From contig CAJMHR010000068.1 in assembly GCA_905213265.1 (NCBI GenBank), forward strand, positions 1 through 5,903: 5,903 nucleotides of DNA, read 5' to 3'. The notes below the pieces were generated by a model that had not been told where the DNA came from, made no database searches, and saw only the letters and a program-made list of their open reading frames with translations. This stretch comes from an uncultured Collinsella sp. Its GTDB lineage: Bacteria; Actinomycetota; Coriobacteriia; Coriobacteriales; Coriobacteriaceae. Shown here in pieces: positions 1 through 3,848 of the stretch; the first letter of the stretch is position 1, and every line of letters begins with the position of its first letter. The translations under genes and the position numbers were made by a program.

Positions 1-64
1 GCTCGACCTGGGCGACAAGGGTATCGCCGAGCTCATCGAGCTTCAGCGCCAAGCCCTCGCCTAA
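1..64 (+). CDS. rph: Ribonuclease PH, C-terminal end (partial)
   Basis: Only the last 20 codons and the TAA stop are present; the gene begins before the window. The tail contains KGIAELIELQRQAL, which closely resembles the C-terminal helix of RNase PH proteins (typically KGIAELxxLQxxAL). RNase PH is the phosphate-dependent 3'-5' exoribonuclease that trims tRNA 3' ends. The assignment gains support from position: rph is commonly followed directly by rdgB, as here. An intrinsic terminator overlaps the stop codon, so this is the end of its transcript. With so few residues the call rests on tail similarity plus gene order. Confidence 0.75.
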   Translation, partial: LDLGDKGIAELIELQRQALA

Positions 65-99
65 CCTGCCAAAAAGGGATGTTAATTTTGGCAGGTTTT
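64..99 (+). terminator. Intrinsic terminator after rph
   Basis: Arms ACCTGCCAAAA (64-74) and TTTTGGCAGGT (86-96) pair perfectly over 11 bp around an 11-nt loop, and TTTT at 96-99 follows. The hairpin begins within the rph stop codon. The A/T part of the stem lies next to the loop, with the GC core (CCTGCC/GGCAGG) at the base. Confidence 0.8.
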
Positions 100-118
100 A
101 TCTGGGAAAACGTCGAAG

Positions 119-124
119 TATAAG
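119..124 (+). promoter_or_regulatory. Candidate -10 element for rdgB-dtd
   Basis: TATAAG at 119-124 lies 20 nt after the rph terminator and would give a transcript starting near 131 with a leader of about 75 nt. No good -35 is visible; TTTATC at 97-102 (16-nt spacer) matches TTGACA at only three positions and overlaps the terminator T-run. A second candidate is TGC-TATAGA at 183-191, an extended -10, but its start would fall almost on the ribosome binding site. rdgB needs a promoter here because it follows a terminator; which one is used is open. Confidence 0.35.
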
Positions 125-194
125 ACTGCCGTTGATTGAGACGGGAGAGAGACCGAAGTCCTCGTCGTCCTCAACTCGGCATTGCTATAGAGAC

Positions 195-201
195 AAGGAG
201 G
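195..201 (+). promoter_or_regulatory. Ribosome binding site that fixes the rdgB start
   Basis: AAGGAGG lies 6 nt before the ATG at 208. It decides for that start over the in-frame TTG at 136, which would add 24 arginine-rich residues with no family counterpart. Confidence 0.85.
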
Positions 202-207
202 CCAGTC

Positions 208-849
208 ATGGCACTTGAGAAGATTGACATCGACACCCTCGACCCGGCGGCGACCATCGTCGTGGCAACGGGCAACGCCCATAAGCTCACCGAGATCGAG
301 GCCATTTTGGGCAAGGTCATGCCCGAGGTGCGCTTTGTGGCGCTCGGCCAGCTGGGTGATTTTGAGGATCCCGAGGAAAACGGCACGACGTTTTTGGAGA
401 ACGCCATCATCAAGGCCCAAGCCGCGGTTGAGGAGACGGGCCTTATGGCCATTGCCGACGATTCGGGCTTGGTCGTCGACGCGCTGGACGGTGAGCCCGG
501 TGTGTATAGCGCGCGCTATGCGGGCGTGCACGGAGACGATGCCGCCAACAACGCCAAGCTGCTCGTAAATCTGGAGGGCGTGGCCGACGAGGACCGCACT
601 GCGCGCTTTATGAGCGTCGTCGCGCTCATCGACACGGACGGTTTGGTCACCTATGGCGAGGGCGCCTGCGAGGGCGTTATCGCGCACGAGGGCCGCGGCG
701 ACCATGGTTTTGGCTATGATCCGCTGTTCCTGCCGGTCGACACGCCGGGCAAGACCATGGCCGAGCTGACGGCTGACGAGAAGAACGCCATCAGCCATCG
801 TTTCCACGCGCTCGAGCATCTGTCCGCCAAGCTGACGGGCGAGGAGTAG
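208..849 (+). CDS. rdgB: RdgB/HAM1-family non-canonical purine NTP pyrophosphatase
   Basis: Hydrolyses dITP/ITP and XTP to the monophosphate plus pyrophosphate in the cytoplasm, keeping deaminated purines out of DNA and RNA. The protein is 213 aa, close to the family length of about 200. Family motifs appear in order: the nucleotide-binding TGNAHK at residues 21-26 near the N-terminus; ADDSGL at 83-88 with the adjacent acidic residues D84 and D85; GEPGVYSARYAG at 95-106; GFGYDPLF at 167-174; and the C-terminal GKTMAEL plus SHR at 181-187 and 196-198. No catalytic motif is missing. The gene is followed after 3 nt by dtd, and its terminal GAGGAG codons (841-846) serve as the dtd ribosome binding site, so the two are almost certainly co-transcribed. 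It sits downstream of rph, its usual neighbour in many bacteria. Confidence 0.95.
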   Translation: MALEKIDIDTLDPAATIVVATGNAHKLTEIEAILGKVMPEVRFVALGQLGDFEDPEENGTTFLENAIIKAQAAVEETGLMAIADDSGLVVDALDGEPGVYSARYAGVHGDDAANNAKLLVNLEGVADEDRTARFMSVVALIDTDGLVTYGEGACEGVIAHEGRGDHGFGYDPLFLPVDTPGKTMAELTADEKNAISHRFHALEHLSAKLTGEE

Positions 850-852
850 GCC

Positions 853-1299
853 ATGCGTGCGGTGGTGCAGCGCGTGCTCAACGCCGGCGTGACGGTCGAC
901 GGCGAGTGCGTGGGCCGCATTGGACGCGGCTACCTGGTGCTGCTGGGTGTGGGCCATGGCGATACGCGTGCCGAGGCCGACAAGCTGTGGGGCAAGCTCC
1001 GCGGGCTGCGTATCAACGAGGACGAGAACGGCAAGACCAATCTGGCACTTGCCGATGTCGACGGCGAGGTGCTCGTGGTGTCGCAGTTCACGCTGTTCGC
1101 CGACTGCCGCCACGGTCGCCGTCCGTCGTTTACGGATGCCGGCGCACCCGATGTTGCCAACGAGCTCTACGAGTACTTCCTGACGCTTGTGCACGAGGAC
1201 GTTGAGCATGTGGCGCACGGTATCTTTGGCGCCGACATGAAGGTCGACCTGGTCAACGACGGCCCATTCACCATCGTCTTGGACACCGACAACCTTTAG
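853..1299 (+). CDS. dtd: D-aminoacyl-tRNA deacylase (DTD)
   Basis: Cleaves D-amino acids, and also glycine mischarged on tRNA-Ala, from tRNA, giving chiral proofreading after aminoacylation. The 148-aa length matches the family. It starts MRAVVQRV, the typical N-terminal strand, and has both signature motifs: SQFTL at residues 77-81 and NDGPFT at 135-140, which fits the NxGPxT motif containing the Gly-cis-Pro pair that excludes L-amino acids. RRPSF at 89-93 corresponds to the family RPSF segment. DTD is a homodimer with the active site at the interface and uses RNA rather than protein side chains for catalysis. The start is the ATG 3 nt after the rdgB stop, with GAGGAG at 841-846 as ribosome binding site. 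It is the last gene of the rdgB-dtd unit; a perfect palindrome follows directly after the stop codon. Confidence 0.95.
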   Translation: MRAVVQRVLNAGVTVDGECVGRIGRGYLVLLGVGHGDTRAEADKLWGKLRGLRINEDENGKTNLALADVDGEVLVVSQFTLFADCRHGRRPSFTDAGAPDVANELYEYFLTLVHEDVEHVAHGIFGADMKVDLVNDGPFTIVLDTDNL

Positions 1300-1327
1300 G
1301 TTACGCGGTTTTACCAAACCGCGTAAC
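1300..1327. repeat. Perfect 12-bp palindrome after dtd (copy 1 of 2)
   Basis: GTTACGCGGTTT (1300-1311), loop TACC, AAACCGCGTAAC (1316-1327). It begins one base after the dtd stop codon. No T-run follows on either strand, so it is not a standard intrinsic terminator, although it may still cause 3'-end formation or protect the transcript end. The same palindrome recurs at 5817-5843 after lysS, with one base pair of the stem changed on both sides. Confidence 0.9.
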
Positions 1328-1385
1328 AACTGGTCATGCGAGGTTGTCGTCTGGTACGTATTTGGGACGGGGCTTATTTAGCTAC

Positions 1386-1415
1386 TTGCGTATGGCCACA
1401 ACAGGGTGCTATAGT
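1386..1415 (+). promoter_or_regulatory. Promoter of veg-ispE
   Basis: -35 TTGCGT at 1386-1391, an 18-nt spacer, and -10 TATAGT at 1410-1415 preceded by TGC (1407-1409), making an extended -10. Transcription would start near 1422, giving a leader of about 60 nt before veg. The rest of the 1328-1482 gap shows no gene. Confidence 0.65.
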
Positions 1416-1435
1416 ATTAGAGTTTTGTCTATCTT

Positions 1436-1455
1436 AGGGGTATTATCCCCTTTTT
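1436..1455 (+). promoter_or_regulatory. Short leader hairpin with T-run before veg
   Basis: AGGGG (1436-1440) pairs with CCCCT (1447-1451) across the loop TATTAT, and T's run through 1455. It lies about 15 nt after the predicted start of transcription and 15 nt before the veg ribosome binding site. The stem is only 5 bp, weak for a terminator, but the GC stem plus U5 pattern makes a premature-termination role possible. Confidence 0.4.
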
Positions 1456-1469
1456 GAATTGCACCTTCT

Positions 1470-1474
1470 GGAGG
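1470..1474 (+). promoter_or_regulatory. Ribosome binding site that fixes the veg start
   Basis: GGAGG lies 8 nt before the ATG at 1483. It overlaps codons of a possible TTG start at 1459, which has no binding site of its own and is therefore rejected. Confidence 0.8.
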
Positions 1475-1482
1475 CCCTGTTC

Positions 1483-1779
1483 ATGGAAGAGATGGAAGTC
1501 AATCACGTCGACGACATCCACGAGAAGCTGACCGATATGGTGGGCGATCGCGTCAAGGTTAAGGCCAACATGGGCCGTACCCGCGTCGTCGAGCGCATGG
1601 GCACCATCAAGAGCGTCCACCCCGCCGTCTTTATCGTCGAGGTTGACGAGCGTCGTGGCCGCAAGTCGCGTCAGTCCTACCAGTATATCGATGTGCTCAC
1701 CGGTCAGGTCGAGCTGTTCGACCCCGAGAGCGGCGAGCACATCTTTACCCCGCTCGGCAATCAGCTCGAGGAGCATTAA
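1483..1779 (+). CDS. veg: Veg family protein (DUF1021)
   Basis: Small protein of 98 aa. It resembles Veg of Bacillus: GDRVKVKANMGR at residues 21-32 matches the family's (K/R)xxLKANxGR segment, VVERMG at 35-40 matches the ERxG step, PAVFIVEVDE at 47-56 matches PSVFVxxLD, and SYQYIDVLTGQVEL at 65-78 matches SYSYxDVLTxxVEL. Veg of B. subtilis is reported to stimulate biofilm formation; the molecular role is unsettled, and the compact beta-rich fold is thought to resemble small nucleic-acid-binding proteins. No membrane segment or signal peptide is present. It is followed after 2 nt by ispE, the same gene order as in Bacillus, where veg lies just upstream of ispE with sspF between. GAGGAG near its 3' end (1768-1773) is the ispE ribosome binding site, so translation of the two is probably coupled. 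Function here is by family only. Confidence 0.88.
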   Translation: MEEMEVNHVDDIHEKLTDMVGDRVKVKANMGRTRVVERMGTIKSVHPAVFIVEVDERRGRKSRQSYQYIDVLTGQVELFDPESGEHIFTPLGNQLEEH

Positions 1780-1781
1780 CG

Positions 1782-2678
1782 GTGACCGATCGGTCCCTGA
1801 CTCTTTCCGCGCCGGCAAAGATTAACCTCTACCTGGGGGTTCATACCGAGCGCGATGACCGCGGCTACCACAGGGTCGATTCCCTGATGGCGGCCGTCGG
1901 TCTTTCCGATACCGTGACGGTCACGCCGTCGCAGGCGCTGACCGTCCAGACGGTTCCAGCATCAGATTTTCCCATGCAAAAGAATACGGCGTATCGGGCT
2001 GCGGTTGCTATGGCCGAGCATTATGGTCGCGAGGCAAACATCTGCGTGACGATTGAGAAGCGCATTCCATTGTGCGCCGGCTTGGGCGGCCCCTCGACGG
2101 ATGCGGCCGCGGTCATTGTCGCCTTGGCGGAGCTCTGGGGCATTGATCGCACCGACCCAGCGCTCGACGATATTGCGCGGGGCATTGGTGCTGACGTCCC
2201 GTTCTTTTTGCACGCGAGTCCTGCGTTCTACGTAGGTGGGGGAGACGTGCTGGCAACTGAGTACCCCGCGCTGCCCGCGACGCCCGTCGTGCTGGTCAAG
2301 CCGCGCGAGGCAAGCGTTTCGACAATTGAAGCCTATCGACGTTTTGACGAGGCCCCGGTGCCTTCGGACAAGCCCGGCGCGATAGCTTCTGCCTTGCGTG
2401 CTGGTGATGCCGAGACGGCATATGCACTCATCCATAACAACCTTGGTGTCATTTCCGCACAGATGGAGTCGCAGATTCAAACGGTCCTCGACTGGCTGCG
2501 TAAACAGGACGGAACCGTTGCTGTAGATGTGTGCGGATCGGGTGCCTGCTCGTTTGCCATTTGCGACACCGCTGCCACGGCCGAAAGGCTTGCCGATGCT
2601 GCCCAGCAAAATGGCTGGTGGGCCTGCGCGACTGAGCTTATTCCCAACACGGTTCAAATCGACGCGCCAAAGAAATAA
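1782..2678 (+). CDS. ispE: 4-diphosphocytidyl-2-C-methyl-D-erythritol kinase (IspE)
   Basis: Phosphorylates 4-diphosphocytidyl-2-C-methyl-D-erythritol at the 2-hydroxyl with ATP, a step of the MEP pathway to IPP and DMAPP. The 298 aa fit the family (about 280-300) and show GHMP-kinase architecture: PAKINL at residues 11-16 with the substrate-binding K13; the ATP-binding glycine loop PLCAGLGGPSTDAAA at 96-110; ADVPFF at 137-142 with the likely catalytic D138; and the third GHMP motif VCGSGACSF at 250-258. The start is a GTG 2 nt after the veg stop, with GAGGAG 8 nt upstream; the next in-frame start would remove PAKINL. Two changes from the usual text are visible: P104 in the glycine loop, where most relatives have Gly or Ser, and C251 before the third motif's GSG. 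Neither removes a known catalytic residue. The gene looks intact, ends the veg-ispE unit, and has no strong terminator behind it. Confidence 0.95.
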   Translation: MTDRSLTLSAPAKINLYLGVHTERDDRGYHRVDSLMAAVGLSDTVTVTPSQALTVQTVPASDFPMQKNTAYRAAVAMAEHYGREANICVTIEKRIPLCAGLGGPSTDAAAVIVALAELWGIDRTDPALDDIARGIGADVPFFLHASPAFYVGGGDVLATEYPALPATPVVLVKPREASVSTIEAYRRFDEAPVPSDKPGAIASALRAGDAETAYALIHNNLGVISAQMESQIQTVLDWLRKQDGTVAVDVCGSGACSFAICDTAATAERLADAAQQNGWWACATELIPNTVQIDAPKK

Positions 2679-2707
2679 AAATTTCTCTAGCACGCGGCGA
2701 AAATCTT

Positions 2708-2719
2708 TGTTACTATAGT
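2708..2719 (+). promoter_or_regulatory. Candidate promoter of tRNA-Pro
   Basis: TGT-TACTAT (2708-2716) reads as an extended -10, and TATAGT (2714-2719) overlaps it as an alternative. Either would start transcription close to the first base of the tRNA at 2728. No convincing -35 is seen near 2688-2697, which is consistent with an extended -10 promoter. The tRNA could also be reached by read-through from ispE. Confidence 0.45.
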
Positions 2720-2727
2720 CGAGCTAA

Positions 2728-2804
2728 CGGGTTGTGGCTCAGTTTGGTAGAGCACTGCGTTCGGGACGCAGGGGTCGCTGGTTCAAATCCAGTCAACCCG
2801 ACCA
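2728..2804 (+). tRNA. tRNA-Pro (anticodon CGG)
   Basis: A complete 77-nt cloverleaf. The acceptor stem CGGGTTG (2728-2734) pairs with CAACCCG (2794-2800); discriminator A is at 2801 and the CCA end (2802-2804) is encoded. The D stem is GCTC/GAGC (2737-2740, 2750-2753), the anticodon stem CTGCG/CGCAG (2755-2759, 2767-2771), and the loop TTCGGGA places the anticodon CGG at 2762-2764, which reads CCG codons. The T stem CTGG/CCAG region carries GTTCAAATC (2781-2789). C1-G72 with A73 is the bacterial tRNA-Pro identity pattern. A terminator follows 10 nt later, so it is likely its own unit. Confidence 0.96.
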
Positions 2805-2814
2805 GAGCATGAGG

Positions 2815-2843
2815 AGGGACCGCTTCTTGCGGTCCCTTTTTTT
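2815..2843 (+). terminator. Intrinsic terminator after tRNA-Pro
   Basis: AGGGACCGC (2815-2823), loop TTCTT, GCGGTCCCT (2829-2837) form a perfect 9-bp stem followed by a T-run through 2843. Classic strong rho-independent terminator. Confidence 0.95.
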
Positions 2844-2851
2844 AGCTAGTG

Positions 2852-2880
2852 TTGTGATACCGCGATACCCGCGGTATACT
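2852..2880 (+). promoter_or_regulatory. tatA promoter with an operator-like dyad in the spacer
   Basis: -35 TTGTGA (2852-2857) and -10 TATACT (2875-2880) are separated by exactly 17 nt. A perfect 8-bp inverted repeat, ATACCGCG (2857-2864) and CGCGGTAT (2870-2877) with a 5-nt centre, starts on the last base of the -35 and ends inside the -10. A protein bound there would compete directly with RNA polymerase. Promoter confidence is high; the operator role is inference. Confidence 0.75.
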
Positions 2881-2906
2881 CATTCGAGCTTGTCTCGCTG
2901 TATTGT

Positions 2907-2911
2907 GGAGG
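2907..2911 (+). promoter_or_regulatory. Ribosome binding site that fixes the tatA start
   Basis: GGAGG lies 5 nt before the ATG at 2917. It rules out in-frame upstream starts that would run through the tRNA gene and its terminator. Confidence 0.85.
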
Positions 2912-2916
2912 TCTAC

Positions 2917-3192
2917 ATGTTTGGACTGAGGGCTCCTGAGCTCATCATTATTCTCGTCGTTGTCCTGATTATCTTCGGGCCCAAGAACCTGCCGAAGCTC
3001 GGCAAGTCCCTCGGCTCTACCGTCAAGAATATCCGTGAGGGTATGGAGGGCGACGATAAGGCCGAGACCAAGCAGGCCGAGGAGGTCGTGGTCGAGCAGT
3101 CCGAGGAGGACAAGGAGATCGCTGAGCTCGAGGCCAAGCTCGCTGCTGCCAAGAAGAAGCAGGCAGAGGACAGCGACGCGGACGCAGAGTAG
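2917..3192 (+). CDS. tatA: Twin-arginine translocase subunit TatA
   Basis: Single-span membrane protein that oligomerises with TatBC to export folded proteins across the cytoplasmic membrane. The 91 aa show the TatA plan: a short N-terminus, a hydrophobic helix at residues 6-20 (PELIIILVVVLIIF) with a polar residue, E8, near its start, the FG hinge at 20-21, then PKNLPKLGKSLGSTVKNIREGM at about 22-43 as amphipathic helix. The tail, 44-91, is strongly acidic, and residues 66-83 (KEIAELEAKLAAAKKKQA) look like a short heptad helix or coiled coil; this part is low complexity and varies freely in the family. No tatB or tatC is adjacent. It has its own promoter and terminator, so it is a single-gene unit. 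TatA and TatB are hard to tell apart by sequence alone; the FGPKxLPKLG hinge and short length favour TatA. Confidence 0.93.
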   Translation: MFGLRAPELIIILVVVLIIFGPKNLPKLGKSLGSTVKNIREGMEGDDKAETKQAEEVVVEQSEEDKEIAELEAKLAAAKKKQAEDSDADAE

Positions 3193-3217
3193 TCCCATCC
3201 CTTTGGGGTGAGCACCT

Positions 3218-3250
3218 GACCGGCTTGCCCGCAGGCTAGCCGGTCTTTTT
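3218..3250 (+). terminator. Intrinsic terminator after tatA
   Basis: GACCGGCT (3218-3225) pairs with AGCCGGTC (3238-3245). Inside, GCC/GGC (3227-3229, 3234-3236) extend the stem past one T-T mismatch. TTTTT follows at 3246-3250. Confidence 0.93.
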
Positions 3251-3257
3251 CGTTTTG

Positions 3258-3263
3258 TTGACA
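3258..3263 (+). promoter_or_regulatory. Consensus -35 box before greA, -10 unclear
   Basis: A perfect TTGACA lies just after the tatA terminator, where a greA promoter is needed. No recognisable -10 sits 16-18 nt downstream (the bases there read GAGTTGGG), so either the -10 is poor or activator-dependent, or the match is chance. Confidence 0.35.
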
Positions 3264-3284
3264 GTTGATTGTTTGATCAGAGTT

Positions 3285-3290
3285 GGGGAG
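3285..3290 (+). promoter_or_regulatory. Ribosome binding site that fixes the greA start
   Basis: GGGGAG lies 8 nt before the ATG at 3299 and so excludes the in-frame TTG at 3269, which would add ten residues not found in the family. Confidence 0.75.
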
Positions 3291-3298
3291 ATATCCGT

Positions 3299-3769
3299 AT
3301 GGACGCAAGCCAGATCGTACTGACCGCTGAGGGCCGCCAGAAGCTCGTCGAGGAGCTCGCCTGGCGTGAGGGCGATTACGCCAAGGAGATCGTCGAGGAC
3401 ATCAAGGAAGCCCGCGCGTTCGGCGACCTTTCGGAGAACTCCGAGTACGACGCCGCTAAGGACAAGCAGGCCCAGAACGCCGCTCGTATTGCCGAGATCC
3501 AGGCCATCCTCGCCAACGCTCAGGTTGCTGCCACCACGGGCGACCTGACCGTCTCCATCGGTTCCACCGTTTCGCTGATTGATCCCAACGGCGAGGTCAT
3601 GGAAGTCACGCTCGTCGGTACCACCGAGACCAACTCGCTCGAGCACAAGATTTCCAACGAGTCTCCGGTCGGTCACGCCATCATTGGTCACGGCGAGGGC
3701 GACTCCGTCGAGGTCGTTACGCCTTCCGGCAAGACTCGCGTCTACACCATCGCCAAGATCGCACGCTAG
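3299..3769 (+). CDS. greA: Transcription elongation factor GreA
   Basis: Binds in the RNA polymerase secondary channel and stimulates cleavage of backtracked transcripts, rescuing stalled complexes. At 156 aa it matches the family (about 158). Residues 1-80 form the N-terminal coiled-coil hairpin, whose tip carries GDLSENSEYDAAK at 42-54; D43 and E46 correspond to the acidic tip residues that position the catalytic magnesium. Residues 83-156 are the C-terminal FKBP-like domain, with the typical SPVGHAIIGHGEGD at 122-135 and a closing strand VYTIAKI. Both domains are complete, so this is a functional GreA rather than an anti-cleavage paralogue that lacks the tip acids. lysS follows after 79 nt, and a hairpin with a short T-run lies between them; greA probably supplies at least part of lysS transcription by read-through. 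Confidence 0.96.
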   Translation: MDASQIVLTAEGRQKLVEELAWREGDYAKEIVEDIKEARAFGDLSENSEYDAAKDKQAQNAARIAEIQAILANAQVAATTGDLTVSIGSTVSLIDPNGEVMEVTLVGTTETNSLEHKISNESPVGHAIIGHGEGDSVEVVTPSGKTRVYTIAKIAR

Positions 3770-3773
3770 ACCA

Positions 3774-3812
3774 CGGTCCCGCGTAAAGGTATGTTTTCGC
3801 TCCCTGGGACCG
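3774..3812 (+). other. Complementary pair interleaved with the greA-lysS hairpin
   Basis: CGGTCCC (3774-3780) is the exact reverse complement of GGGACCG (3806-3812), with a possible extra G-U pair between 3781 and 3805. The pairing crosses the hairpin at 3798-3826. Because the basal 7-bp arms do not overlap, the two can either form an H-type pseudoknot or compete for the apical part of the hairpin. Seen in sequence; function is inference. Confidence 0.4.
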
Positions 3813-3830
3813 AATCCTGGGGAGCGTTTT
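3798..3830 (+). terminator. Hairpin with short T-run between greA and lysS
   Basis: CGCTCCC (3798-3804) pairs with GGGAGCG (3820-3826). The stem can extend through two G-T wobbles to GGA/TCC (3807-3809, 3815-3817) with the loop CCGAA. TTTT follows at 3827-3830, then AG. The T-run is short, so termination may be partial; no clear promoter for lysS lies downstream, which suggests read-through occurs. Confidence 0.6.
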
Positions 3831-3848
3831 AGTTTGAGGAGCTAACTT

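Noticed and set aside
136..207. TTG start for rdgB adding 24 residues
   Set aside because: No ribosome binding site near 136, while AAGGAGG sits 6 nt before the ATG at 208, where family similarity begins.
82..1329. Long open frame on the - strand (415 codons) opposite rdgB and dtd
   Set aside because: It lies antisense to two well-recognised genes, has no family-like content, and is expected where GC-rich third positions suppress stops on the opposite strand.
2671..2686. Inverted repeat AGAAAT-AAAA-ATTTCT at the end of ispE
   Set aside because: All but one pair on each arm is A-T, it overlaps the stop codon and no T-run follows; too weak to call a terminator.
2734..2916. N-terminal extension of the tatA frame through the tRNA
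   Set aside because: It would cross the tRNA-Pro gene, its terminator and the tatA promoter; the ATG at 2917 has a good ribosome binding site and gives a normal TatA N-terminus.
3269..3298. TTG start for greA adding ten residues
   Set aside because: GGGGAG is correctly spaced for the ATG at 3299, and GreA homologues begin there.
3801..3814. T-box-like string TGGGACCG upstream of lysS
   Set aside because: It matches the UGGNACCG core, but the flanking T-box bases differ and the 79-nt gap is too short for the specifier stem I of a T-box leader.
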